From NCBI GenBank assembly GCA_036924285.1, contig JAYKYS010000009.1, forward strand, positions 434,001-498,000: DNA of 64,000 nt, written 5' to 3'. The first letter of the stretch is position 1; every line of letters starts with the position of its first letter. This document shows positions 1 to 11,271 of the stretch, one piece after another. The notes beneath the pieces are model-generated. The model saw nothing but the letters and a program-made list of their open reading frames with translations, was not told the origin of the DNA and ran no database searches. The DNA comes from Asterella californica (lineage: Eukaryota; Streptophyta; Marchantiopsida; Marchantiales; Aytoniaceae). The position numbers were made by a program, and so were the translations under genes.

Positions 1-1152
1 AGTCAACAGATTTAAGAGGGAAAAATCGTGTGGATCTCCAAAATCGCGTTCAAAGTTCCTTGTGACGAAAGAAACGGTTTTGTCTCCTGGAACGCATCAG
101 CAAGAAAATGCTCAATATCAGCCACAATTCCATCAGCTCTCTCATGTACTTCTCTATGCATCAATCCATATTACTCATGAGCAAGAGACAAACGCTCTCT
201 ACTGCTCTAATGCCATGCAAAAAGATTAATACTTCTAAGAAGACATTCAAGAAGAGAGAACGAATAGACAAGAAGTAAAAAGGAATGAGATGGGAGAGGC
301 GAAACCTCTCCATGTATATATAGTGGGGTTGAGTAGAAGGAAAATCTTAATGGTGAGTTAGTCATCTAACTAACTATACGTAACAACCCTAACTACTTCG
401 GCTGGTATGAGCTGTCGATCTACTAGAGCTTTGGACTATATTAACGTTATATAGTGTCTTCCAAGTCAATTTGATGCTAGATGATGTTTCTGCAGTTTGA
501 TGAAGGATCTACTTGTGTATCTTATACAATTTACGACGGAAAATTTCTTTTTGAAAGATCATCTAGTAGTTGATATTTTTAACGACAGACGTTCATGTAG
601 TTGTCAATGGAATGTTGAGGGCAATATGTGTAAGCTCAGATGAAGGTTCTCAGGTTGCATGGGCATAATCTTGTCCATGCAAATGTCCTTGTATACAAAT
701 TGAGAACATGGTTTGATGGACAACACATCGATTTGTATCATTCGAAGCATGTTGTGTTACTACCTAATTTGAATGTGATGACAGACGAAAGATACGAGCA
801 AGAGATATATGATCGAGTATCAACAAGTTATGTCACATACGCACTTCATTTTAGAATAGATGGAAGATACTCTCTACAGTGAGAGAATGATTACGAAACA
901 CAAAAATAGATTATAATCATACTTAACTAGTTATGACTAAGACTAATGCGCCTTAGTCAGGAGAAGAATAGCAGTTATCTTGCATAATTATTTGTGAGAC
1001 ACGCGTTGCATAATTGTTGATGTATCAGATAAGATCCATGTCAACGATCCATGTGAGGTTCAAGAATAGGTAGTTGAATGTGTGATGTGAAAGTGACAAC
1101 ATCAGTCCGTGTGATGACTCGTGAGTGGTGTAAAGGATGTGCAACCTTATCT

Positions 1153-1186
<34 letters not shown>

Positions 1187-1875
1187 GACAATCTTTTGTT
1201 CTATGATACACGTAATTTAGACTTCATCTCTCCAAACTCTTTTATCATTTCTTCTATCAGTTTCTCCATTTAGAACTCTCATTCTATTCTTTTATTCATG
1301 ATCGCTCTCAATCTCTGAATCATGTTCTCAATACAACGTCACAATGGCTACACGATATTGCTGAGTTATCAAAGGTATTACAAAAGATATCGGGGATCTC
1401 ACCACCTCTCTATAGAATTCCTCTCTGAAATTTCTAACCATCCATTCCCGATAGACTATATCAAGTTGACATACGTAATGAACTTCTATCTATGTATTGA
1501 AACCGACTGGAAGAAGTCGATTCAAGTCCATATCTTGCTAAATCAAGTGTAGACATTGACATCTCAATTTAGATGATATGTAACGATCAGAATTAAGACA
1601 TGGATTGGCGAATTCATCACTCGTGTCATGAAATTTTCTCCAAGATGCACCACCAAATAATTCTGAAAATGAATTGGGTTGGAAAACAGAAATCATGACA
1701 TTATCCCCCATCCATGTCTTAGTACATAAAATTTCTCCACTCTCCATTATTTGCAACTCAATGGTTGTTCTCAGCCGCTATGCATTGCTCAACACTCCTT
1801 GCAAGGTGACGTTGCTAATTCATTATTACAAGAGAGATGATTCACACTCTTAGAATGAGAGAACTTCGCTATGAT
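1..1875. other. No recognised gene; possible LTR remnant
   Basis: No protein family is recognisable in either strand. A TATA-like run (about 316-323) follows an 18-bp stem-loop (about 296-313, gagagg and cctctc arms), and a sequence loosely like a plant retrotransposon primer site (tggtatgagc) starts near 402. Together these look like the promoter half of an old LTR at 1-400, but no partner LTR was found. An 80-codon open frame at 640-882 has no recognised homology and is probably chance or retroelement debris. Confidence 0.3.
1155..1183. repeat. (TC)n microsatellite
   Basis: An uninterrupted run of about fourteen TC dinucleotides lies between non-repetitive sequence. It is an ordinary microsatellite. 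Confidence 0.95.
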
Positions 1876-1903
1876 ATCATTGCAACACTCGTGTTGCAAT
1901 GAT
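1876..1903. other. 13-bp perfect palindrome at retroelement edge
   Basis: Perfect inverted arms (atcattgcaacac and gtgttgcaatgat) are separated by 2 nt. The palindrome lies exactly where recognisable Ty3/gypsy RNase H coding begins, so it may mark a recombination or insertion junction. Confidence 0.6.
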
Positions 1904-2640
1904 CGTGGATTTTATCGTAGGTTTGTGAAGACTTTTGCTCGTATTGCTCAAGTATTGACCACACTCTTGAGCAAAGGACAAAGATGGAATTGGGGTGCTG
2001 CACAAGAGCTATATTTCAAGCATTGAAAGATGTACTCTTGCATGCTTCTATTCTTAAGTGGTATGACCTTTCATGATGAATCAAGGTGGCCATATATGCT
2101 TCAAGAAATGCAGTCGGAGCATTATTACAACAAGAATGGGAAGATGGATGACATCCCATGGTTTTCTTTTCTCGCAAGCTTCAAACTGCAAAACAGAATT
2201 ATCACATCACCTAACGGGAGGAGTTGGTCATTGTATTGACTACGAAGCATTGGAAACACTACTTGGGAGACAAAGAGTTTATAGTAGAAATAGACCATAA
2301 ACCTTTGGTGTACATGGAGACCTAAAAAGATCTCTCAAACGACAAATTTGCTAGATAGAGTAACGTCTACAAGATCATGTACGTAGAAGATAAGAAACAA
2401 CTTGTTGATGCATTTACGCATATGTCGTGTATCAACAATGTGATCACAAAAGTCAAATTGCATGCAGAATGATGGAATAAGTTGAGAGAAGCAACAAGAA
2501 AAGACATGTAGATAGCTCTAGCACTCAACGAGGATAAAACAACAATGCTCCATAAATTAGCATTTCAGAAAAAATAGATTGTGGATTCCAGATGACAAAT
2601 GAAGAGACCAATGGAGATAACGGATCCTTCATAGAATGAA
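1904..2640 (+). pseudogene. Ty3/gypsy RNase H fragment (first copy)
   Basis: Translation across frames shows the start of a gypsy RNase H module (FYRRFVKTFARIAQ, then TLLSKGQRW), the HLTGG/REEL region and an EIDHKPLVYME stretch, followed by the linker toward integrase (KKQLVDAFTHM). It has several frameshifts and stops. The same stretch recurs, diverged, at about 4520-5240, so this is a duplicated or rearranged piece and not a complete element. It runs directly into gag-like sequence, the reverse of the normal gene order. Confidence 0.75.
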
Positions 2641-3500
2641 GAGACCGTAAGAGCACAAGAAGCGACTGCAGCGGCAAAAAAAATGATGAAGGAAGAGGAT
2701 ACCTTACTTTTTCACATGAAGAAGACTTGTAATGTGGAACCCTACCGGGGTAATCGTGTCATGAGAGTGTTGGAAGGATGGATCACGTGCATGAATCATC
2801 ACATGAGTCATTTCAAATCACAAGTAAATGATTACACACCAGAGAGATTTGTCATTGGATATTTTGTAGACAAAGCTCCTACGTGGTACATGGCATGGAG
2901 CAGATCTCGCATCACATAAGGACGTCACGTTTCATGAAACAACATCCAAGAAAGACTACTCCAAAATTTTCAACCTGTAGTTTCAGTCCAAATGGCACGA
3001 ATGAAGTTATGGGACCTCAAGCAAAGAGAGAGTGTGCAAGAGTACATGGAAGAATTTTGAGATCTTCAAGTGACCATTACCGATATGAGTCTCGAAGAAG
3101 CTCTTGATGCAATCAAGAGAGGACTAAATGATAGGATTTTGCAAGATATTATGGTTAACAATCCTCGCATCGTGGAAGCAACCATTGGAGAGACCTTATG
3201 AATTGGAGCAACTCGTACTCATGCATGAGAGATGGTTACACACACAAATTATCAACACAGTCCTACACCTATGGAGCTTGAAGCTATGATTTTGTGAAGG
3301 TTATCCACATCTATTCAATGATGAAATCAAAGAGATCGTCTTAGAGAACCATCAAGGAGAGAAGGCGCGCCAAGGACAACAAGACTTGAGAACTATGACC
3401 AACATGTTGCTACAATTGTGACAAATTTGGTCATATTGCTGCTCAGTGTCGCACTCGCTTTCCTCCTAACCGTGGAGGTAAACCACCAAACCGTCGACTT
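2641..3500 (+). pseudogene. Ty3/gypsy gag fragment with CCHC knuckle
   Basis: Gag-like sequence (a Trp/Phe-rich capsid region such as APTWYMAWS, then LKQRESVQEYMEEF in another frame) is followed by a canonical CCHC zinc knuckle at 3408-3449 (CYNCDKFGHIAAQC, CX2CX4HX4C). The reading frame shifts several times and contains stops, so no full-length gag is possible. The knuckle would bind RNA in a functional capsid protein. Confidence 0.75.
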
Positions 3501-3639
3501 TTGAATATCTTAATGGAGGAAAAAGAATATTATGAAGAGTAATGAATGGAAGATATTTAGAAATAGAGTGAGATCTCATGATTGAAATTTACCTCTTATG
3601 TGATAGACTCGACAATAATTCATCATAATGATGTATGTT

Positions 3640-4524
3640 TCTTTGCTTTAATAGGTGATGCTCAGGATTCTAAAACTAATGTATTCATTCCTGGAGACTT
3701 CAAGAATGTATTAGAGGAATACATAGATGTATTCCCAAATGATCTTTCTTAAAGATTACCTCCTAGAAGACGAGTGGAACATAAATTTGAGATGATATCA
3801 TGTAGCACACTTCCATGTAAGACTCCATATCGACTTGCACCACACGGACTCGAAGAATGCAAAGTGGAAGTGAAAGACATGTTACAAAAGAGATTCATTC
3901 AATCCAACGTATCACCTTATAAAGCACCCATGTTGTTTTGTAAAGAAGAAAGATGGTAGCATGTGGATGTGCATTGACTATATGCCACTCAACCAGAAAA
4001 CTGTGATGAATAAGTATCCTCTATCTCGGATGGATGACTTATTCGATCAGCTTCAAGGTGTAAAATATTTCACCAAGTTGGATCTACAAAGTGGATACAA
4101 TCAAATCTAGATTGCAAACGAAGATGTACACAAGACGACTTGTTTGACTCGATATGGACACTTTGAGTACCTAGTGATACCTTTTGGTCTCATTAATGCA
4201 CTTGCCACCTTCATGAGCTTTATGAATGATATCTTCCGTGCATACTTGGATAGATCTGTCATTGTGTTCTTAGATGATATTTTGATCTATAATAAGACTT
4301 TAGAAGAGCATAAAACGTATCTCCATGAGATACTTCAAATCTTACGAGAGCATCAACTATACGTCAAGACTTCCAAATGTGAATTTGAGAGAGATGAGAT
4401 ATACTATTTAGGTCATCGAGTGGGTGCAAAAGAGATTCAAGTCATGAGTGATAAGATAGAATCTATTCAAAAGCGGAGTGCTCCTGAGGATCAAACTCAG
4501 CACAAAAGTTTCACAGGTTTGTGA
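3640..4524 (+). pseudogene. Ty3/gypsy reverse transcriptase fragment
   Basis: This is a clear gypsy RT: EEYIDVFPNDLS, then [46 protein letters not shown], and the catalytic FLDDIL box at about 4267-4284, followed by a LGHRVGAKEI thumb region. A TAA near 3750, a frameshift near 3950 and a TAG near 4108 break it. The longest intact stretch is 4144-4524. No functional product is expected. Confidence 0.9.
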
Positions 4525-5290
4525 AGAACTTTGGTCATATTCTTCAAGCGTTGACTGCACTCTTGAGCAAAGTACAAAGATGAAGTGTTGCACAAGAGTT
4601 ATCTTTTCAAGCATTGAATGATGCACTCTTGGATGTCCTTATTCTTAAGTGGTATGACCCTTCACAATCAATCAAGTGGACCACATATGCTTCAGGAACT
4701 ACAGTCAGAGCAATATTACAACAAGAATAAGAAGATGGATGACATCTTGTGACTTTCTTTTCTCGCAAGCTTCAAACTGCAGAACAGAATTATCATACCA
4801 CCGAACGGGAGGAGTTGACAATTGTATTGACTACTAAGCATTGAAAAATGCTACTTGGGGGAGAAGGAGTTTATGATAGAAATAGATCATAAACCTTAGA
4901 TGTACTTGGAGATCCAGAAAGATCTCTCCAAAATGACAAATTTGTTGGATGAAGTGACGACAACGATTCAACATGAAGATCATGTACGTGGAAGGCAAGA
5001 AACAACTTGTTGATGCATTTACACATATGCCGTATATCAACAATGTGATCACGGAAGTGAAATTGCGTGCATAATGGTGAGATAAGTTGAGAGAAGTAAC
5101 GAAAAAAGACATGCATATAGTTCTAGTGCTTAACGAGAATAAAGCCACAATCTTCCATGGATTATCATTTCAGAAAGGTAGAGTGTGGATTCTAGATAAC
5201 AAAGAACTTCGTACAACGGGACTATATGGATGTTACAATTCACCAACTACAAGGCATGTCGGTGTTGAGAACATCTATCTAGGATCCAAT
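4525..5290 (+). pseudogene. Ty3/gypsy RNase H to integrase N-terminus (second copy)
   Basis: This is a frameshifted RNase H and linker, parallel to 1904-2640, ending with the start of an integrase zinc-binding region (VWILDNKELRT, then YNSPTTRHVGVENIY). The integrase core and any 3' LTR are missing, so the element is truncated at about 5290. Confidence 0.75.
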
Positions 5291-5958
5291 ATCTAGGATT
5301 CTCAAATTTATATTTTCAAATTATGATGATAGAAATAATTATTTTATTCAAAATTCTTAAATTCTGAAGAAACATTATACTTCTGAAGGTCAGTAAATAT
5401 GTACCTTGAAGTGAGTTTAGTCTGAATATATTACCATTTATATATCATCTGAACACATCATATTATCGTTATAAAATGAATTTCGTGTATACCCTCAAGG
5501 AATTTCCTGAATGTATCCCAGTGTTGAAATGATCCTTATTGGTGGTGATATGATCCATAAAATATATATGATTAGATTAAACCGCACCGGTGGTGTAGTT
5601 TAGCGAGAAGCAGCTGGTCAGGTCTCCACCCTACGGTAGCTAGTGCAGACGGGGTACTTGGTCCGAGCTGACTGACTGTAGTTGTGACGTCCATGTCATC
5701 GAAGATCGACTTGTGGAGAAAAACGCGACCTAATGAACTTGTGGGTGGGATGGAGCTTGAAGGATAATCTCATCTGCTCCAGTTGATTCGAAATCGGTGA
5801 CGTGACAGAGGCAACGGTCTTTGAGTCCTTGACTGATTTCCTTTTCGGGGATGTCAAGTCGTTGAGTGCTTGGTGATTACGACTGTTTCGGAATCTTCAT
5901 GAATTTGTACAAGTACGTCTCTTCTTTTTCCGTTGAGTCGTTATCACCACTTTCCTCC
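5291..5958. other. No recognised feature
   Basis: AT-rich sequence (5290-5570) gives way to more GC-balanced sequence with no convincing open frame or family match. I see no structured RNA or repeat beyond short chance palindromes. Confidence 0.5.
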
Positions 5959-5969
5959 GAGAAGCATGC

Positions 5970-6897
5970 AGCTTTTTACTTCCTCAGTCCTCCGTATCAA
6001 CATTAGAGCTTCCTCAGTCCCTGATCGGCTACCGCCGGCTTTGCGAGCTAAGAAAACCGGATACGTAGGATTCATAGTAACTTGAGAACTGCACGGGCGG
6101 GGGAATAGACGTGACAGTAAAAGTTTGATATGAGAAAGCGAGAGAATATTGAACAGTAACTTGCGCTCAAGAAAACCACTATCCAGTTGGACATGAAGGG
6201 AGAAGCACTGTCCATCGGGACAAAGCTTATGTTTCAGAATTTGGTTCTAACGGTAGATATGAGTGCTGGGTACAGCAAGTTCGAACCTCGAGCTGCATGC
6301 ATCACTTCCATTCTCCCGCAACGCGTAAAGCAGAATAATGTATGAGGAAGAACGTAAATGAAGAAACGTATGACAGAATGTAAGGGAGAATTCTTTTCGG
6401 TGAACGAAGAGTTTAGAATCTTCATTTTCATAATTTTGGTAGCAAGCTAGCAGTCGACTCATACTAGAACTGTCAGTGTGCGGTAATACGGGCTCGGTTT
6501 AACAGCTCGGACCACCTCCATATGAAATGCCCCACGACAAGAGGAGTCTGTGTCTCACGACACCTGGAACCACAATCTCATAATAATTCACCGCCTGAGT
6601 ATAATCAGAGGTTAGCAATTTGAGATTTGCGTGTCCGTAGCATGGACACAGAACCTCAAATTGAGAAGGCTCAAATGTCGTCTGAGTGCAGACGCCATCG
6701 CCGTTCAGAAGCCGTTAAATTTTTAGGAATTCTGCGATGACTGCTCGATGTCTGCCTCGGGTGAGGTTGACTGCATAATCTGTATCAGGTCTGATTTCCA
6801 GAGTCATTGTCGCGACTGTAGTAGTAACGGACTCCTCAGCCGGTAGGGGACTGAGGAAGATATTTTCAACTCCGGGGGACTGAGGAAGTAAAAAGCT
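5970..6897. mobile_element. Non-autonomous TIR element, MULE-like (928 bp)
   Basis: The ends are inverted repeats: 5970-5990 is perfectly complementary to 6877-6897 (21 bp), and weaker homology continues inward for about 50 bp, including a second copy of the ttcctcagtcc motif in each arm. An 11-bp direct repeat, gagaagcatgc, sits at 5959-5969 and 6899-6909, the expected target duplication (one extra base at 6898). A 9-11 bp duplication plus long imperfect TIRs fits a Mutator-like MITE. The interior has a nested hairpin at about 6609-6658 and no transposase. Confidence 0.8.
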
Positions 6898-6909
6898 GGA
6901 GAAGCATGC

Positions 6910-7941
6910 TCTTGCTTCCGCGCACGGACAATGTCCGGCGCGTTCATGCTTGCTGATCTCGTCGACATTCGTGCTGCTGCTGCAAACTAAGCAGTCCTAA
7001 GACAACAAATAGCTGCGAACGGAAAGAGCCTCCAACCCTTCAACGAGTGGGAAAAGGTCGCCGGTCGTTTGTCAACTGTTTGCCGATTCTGGCGGAAAGC
7101 GTTGAGCGTGCGTCGTTTTAGAGATAACGAACTGGCCTTGGCCTTTGGTAATGAACCACGAGGCCGTCTCAAACAAAAGTTTAGGGATTTTGGAACAAGG
7201 AGACAAGGCGCCTCGCAGCGTCTTGGAGTTAATCGATTGGATGATCCCCAATTCCCAGTTGTCCTCTGAGTTCAGCAATTGCTGAGGAGGAAACACATAC
7301 GCTGCCGACGAGACGTGGAGACGCGATGCTGATTACGAGCATAATATCATGCTAGCGAGTTCTCCCTGAACAGTCCAAAGAAGCAGTCAGGACTCAGGAG
7401 ATCTTCGCATATTCATGGAAAGGAGGTCCAAACTGCCTCCGCGATTCCAAATACACCGGAAAGATTTAGCTGCCCCGCCGAAAAGACACAACTGTTCGGC
7501 GCAGATCTCAGTTGTTGTTTCTAAATTAGGGCTTCTATCACAATGGGGCCGAATCCACTGTTGAATGGGCCACACGCCTTATCACGATATGTCGACTGCT
7601 TTACTATCGGCCAAAACACGCGATAGAAGCCACCAAGTGGAAATGACGAACCCTTGAGGTTACGATATGAAGCTAGCAAACAGATGAAATGGCGAGAAAA
7701 TTGGTCAAAAGATGTGTTTTGCTGGACGGCCTGAGTTCTTCCTGAGAGAATCTCATCAGCAAAAAGCCAGGAAGGACAAGGAGCCTGGGTGCAGTGGGCT
7801 AAGGGTCCGAATTCCTGAAGGCAAGATGACCTCATTTCCCGACGGTGAAATGGCCCATTCACGTATTACACAAGTTTCAAAGGAACGAAGCTTTGCTGCG
7901 CTCAAACCTCGGTATCCAGAATAAGAAACTGAGGTTAGGAT
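6910..7941. other. Upstream region of the 7.9-kb gene; no recognised coding
   Basis: The composition is mixed with several short open frames on both strands (for example 7521-7862 minus), none with recognisable homology or consistent codon pattern. It probably contains the promoter, 5' leader or 5' intron of the ORF that follows. The sequence before that ORF (cacgcag at 7945-7951) could be a splice acceptor. Confidence 0.35.
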
Positions 7942-9084
7942 GTGACACGCAGCTGGATGGAGCCGGACAAAGCCTCACACTTCAGGCAGCAAGTCGATGA
8001 TGTTCCCGTCATCGAAAGCTTTGCTATCCCTGATCATTCCACGCTCAAAGTTGCTCTAGAGCCTGGTTACTCTTTACAGTTCGATGACTTACCAAGTAAG
8101 TTCCAAATCAGAATTATGGACAGGCGGTCCAATTCGCCACCGCGTATCCGGAACCCAGAGCCGCCACCACCACAGTCGGCGCAGTGGATGGTTGACTACG
8201 GTCCAGCCAGATGGGATAATGAAACCGGTAGAGTTGTCAGGGGCCGAGTTCGACAGCCTCCCTCTCCCTCTCCCACCAGGTCGAGAGAGCAGATGCAGGG
8301 GGAATCAAGCGGGGATCTGCACGACGATGCCGCGGTGAGTTTCAGAGACACAATATGTGAATCGTGTGGGGGCACTGCTGGCGGGACTGAAGAGAGAATC
8401 TTCCTCCGGAAACCTTCGGCCCAATATTCGTCAGCAATCGACGAGAGAGAAAACTCGTTCAAGGCTTCTACGTCTCTCTCGAACCCAGATTTCATTGACT
8501 GCCGAAGACGGAACAAAAACTTCCAGAGAAGAGCCTTAGTGGTTGATAGTTTAGACATTCATGAAATACACTCGGATCTTACGCCACAGGCACAAGCCAC
8601 ACCTGAGCCGGCCAAAATGCCTCCAGAGAAAGCATACGATGCAACCAAGTACAGTTCCCCTCCAGAGTCACCAAGATCTGCATCTCCTGGTCGTTGCACC
8701 TGGCATAGACAAAGGTCCTGTCCCGTTCAGGCGGGCTATCGCTGCCGGGAGAACACAGGCTTTGAAAGTCCAGAGAATGCGCGGTCCGGTGGAGAATCGG
8801 ACTGTGAAGAAGATCGCTGCTCTTACCACCGCAAACTGCCTTGTCCTGCTACAGCTGGTGTGCGCTGCCGAAATGAGCGATCCACCAGCCCACCGATCGG
8901 TCGCCCATCGCAAGCCGATCGGAAGGAAGCTTTAGGATCACACCCCCAGAACGGCTTCATCCTAAACTCTTGCAAGTGCCGAGAAGCACAGGTGAAACTC
9001 CCTTCGAAACATCAGACTCCGTCTGAGCCTCCTGGAGACAAAGACGGACCTTTGACCTCGTGCCATTGCGACAGAGAGCAATGA
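7942..9084 (+). CDS. Unknown protein with duplicated C-W/Y-H-R-C-C motif
   Basis: This is the longest non-transposon open frame here (about 380 codons). The first ATG in frame is at 7957; the codons before it may belong to an upstream intron or exon. The protein is hydrophilic and low-complexity, with Pro/Ser/Arg-rich stretches. It contains two copies of a Cys/His motif about 50 residues apart, CTWHRQRSCPVQAGYRC (about residues 252-268) and CSYHRKLPCPATAGVRC (about 293-309), plus CESC near 139 and CKC and CHC near the C-terminus, suggesting metal binding. No signal peptide or membrane segment is visible. I do not recognise the family. It could be the large last exon of a longer gene. Coding status is inferred from length and the repeated motif. 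Confidence 0.6.
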   Translation: MTRSWMEPDKASHFRQQVDDVPVIESFAIPDHSTLKVALEPGYSLQFDDLPSKFQIRIMDRRSNSPPRIRNPEPPPPQSAQWMVDYGPARWDNETGRVVRGRVRQPPSPSPTRSREQMQGESSGDLHDDAAVSFRDTICESCGGTAGGTEERIFLRKPSAQYSSAIDERENSFKASTSLSNPDFIDCRRRNKNFQRRALVVDSLDIHEIHSDLTPQAQATPEPAKMPPEKAYDATKYSSPPESPRSASPGRCTWHRQRSCPVQAGYRCRENTGFESPENARSGGESDCEEDRCSYHRKLPCPATAGVRCRNERSTSPPIGRPSQADRKEALGSHPQNGFILNSCKCREAQVKLPSKHQTPSEPPGDKDGPLTSCHCDREQ

Positions 9085-9975
9085 TGCGAGTCATGACTGT
9101 CCAATCCAGTTTAGCACATGGGAAATTTTGTGGAACTGCAAGCCATGCACAAAACCGAGTAAACCTAGTCTCAACGACGGTACTCCTCTTGTTAGCAGGA
9201 GTTAGGGGACGCGGCATATAGGACTTGAGTTGGAGGACGAGTTGGAGGATCATACATGCACCTGGTATCATTCACAACCCTGAACATTCAACACCATCCC
9301 ACGCCCTGATGAATCTGTCTCCTGGTATCCAAAGCTGATGATCAATTCAGATACTGTTCCTTTCCAACCTGCTACTGTTTGGACACTATTTACCACTTCA
9401 GTACGTTGACAACCAACACCCAAATCATAAATAAATCAGCTGCATGTGGACTTTCTGGTGTGAAGACAGGTGAGGATATCCTGTTGAAGACCTGTATGTT
9501 CTTGCACGACTGCCTTAGCAAGGAACTTTCAGGGAGTCACTTCTCGACAACGGCTTCTTTAAGCTCTGAATGTTCTGATCCTCCAGAAGTGTCAGCATAT
9601 TACCACAAGACAATTCTTCTTGTAGATATGGATAACAGTTCTAGTCCCTAACGAGCTTTGTAGGGGCGTGCAAAGCTAGAGATCGACAGGCCATAACTGG
9701 TGTGTTGGACCAAATACAATCACAACGCTGGTCCAGAATCTCAATCAAATACCTTGTGCATTTGTATCTTGACGTATCGTTCGTGTGCATCCTGTTGAGA
9801 TTAACCCTTTCACATCCGCGGAGTAATGAAGATCATACATGCCAGGACCAGTAACTGGATGACTAAGGACTGGACTCTTTTCTATGGGGCATCGCAAGGC
9901 CGTCAGAGTAAAGTAGCCGACCTGAATTGTCAGGAAGAATCATCGAGTTAGCTAAAACCCAGACGGTAATTCTCC
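9085..9975. other. Intergenic / 3' regions of convergent genes
   Basis: This lies between the end of the + strand Cys-motif gene and the end of the minus-strand SRP19 gene. It presumably holds both 3' UTRs. A 90-codon open frame at 9379-9651 (+) has no recognised homology. I see no tRNA or repeat. Confidence 0.4.
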
Positions 9976-11271
9976 TCACTTCTTCTTTTTACCACTTTTT
10001 CCTTTCCCCCCTGCACCAGCAGTAGCTCCGGAGCTTGAGGAGCCTTCTTGTTGCTTCTTTGTCCGACCTTGATGCTTTGGCACCAACTCAGCCACCTTCA
10101 GCATTAAGGCTTTCCCTGTAGCACCAGCGGATTTAGAATTCAAACGCAGTCACTAGGCAGTGCACGCAATCCTCATGCTGAAATCAACGGTTAATTGACA
10201 ATTCTTGCACATATATCTTCGTATATCGGAAAATCGCACAAGTCGCACACATAGCAATCGAATACATGTACCAAGCAAAGTGCAGACATACTCGAAGGTA
10301 TTGCAGGATTGACTAGAGAGCCATCATCTCGTTTGAGTTGTACACGTACTCGCCCTCTCTGCATGAAGTCCCTGGAGTATGCTTTATGAGGCTGTCAGCA
10401 TCAACACACCGAGTATCAGTGCAGATCTAAGTTCTAACCACAACGTGCAGAGAAAGGTTATCCCAGATGAAGCTAGACGACAACAAGCACCCAGAAAAAG
10501 ATGTTCAAAGCAAGATAAAGGAAGCAAAAGATGAGAAAAGCAGCAGCAAACTCGGCGTGGTCTCATGTGCTATGATTCTCTGCCCCCTACACATGTACAC
10601 GCCCGAGTACTACTAAAAGTTTTTTGAAATTCCAGTTCCAAACTGTAGAATCAAGACATCACTTTGCATGCTCTTCGCCCATCTGTGTTATTATATAATA
10701 ACACATTTTCTACTTTTACTACTCCATTACGGGAATCATCCATAATAAGACACAAGGAAAATCAACTGGATATAGATGGTCATGCAGTTGTACGTTCTTC
10801 TGAGTGACACAACAGTGGAACCAATTTCACGACGGTGATTCTTCTAACTGAAGGGCTCTCGACAGGTGTTCAAATACACTTTCTACCATTCAGGTTCGAG
10901 TGTACAAAATTCCTAGCTACTTAGCACTTCGGTACCATTCCGTGAGGCGCAAGAATTCGAGAATTTCGACTAAGAGAACTTCAGAAAGGAGAAGAAGAGA
11001 CATGCGAACTTATCCACGGGAAACTAGATATCAATCTGAGCAATGTGGTGTATAGCAGTACATTCACGACCAAAGTCTAACTTACCTCCACTGAGCAAGG
11101 GAGCTTGAGGTAATTGCAGCAATCGTGAATTTCAACCACGTTCGGATTCTCCACGGCAACACTCGCGTTGATTCGCCTGCCCTCCGCTAACGTCTTCTTC
11201 GAGTTGATGTATATAGGATAAAATACTACCCACCGCGAAGTATCAATACCGTCACCCATGACTATCGGCAC
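9976..11271 (-). CDS. SRP19: Signal recognition particle 19 kDa protein (SRP19)
   Basis: SRP19 binds SRP RNA helices 6 and 8 and is needed for SRP54 loading in co-translational ER targeting. There are three exons on the minus strand: 11271-11086, 10391-10292 and 10115-9976, joined in phase by GT-AG introns, giving about 141 residues (plant SRP19 is of similar length). Diagnostic sequence in order: RWVVFYPIYINSKKTLAEGR, then ENPNVVEIHDCC, FMQRGRVRVQLK, KALMLKVAELVP, and a Lys/Gly/Ser-rich basic tail ending KSGKKKK. A second in-frame ATG at 11259 could be the true start (MGDGIDTSRW). The exon 3 acceptor at 10116 was chosen because it alone restores the RKALMLKV block. It appears intact. Confidence 0.92.

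Noticed and set aside
6725..6830. Cys-rich frame resembling a zinc finger inside the 928-bp element
   Set aside because: Ligand spacing does not fit PHD or RING, and stops lie close on both sides; noted only as a possible capture.
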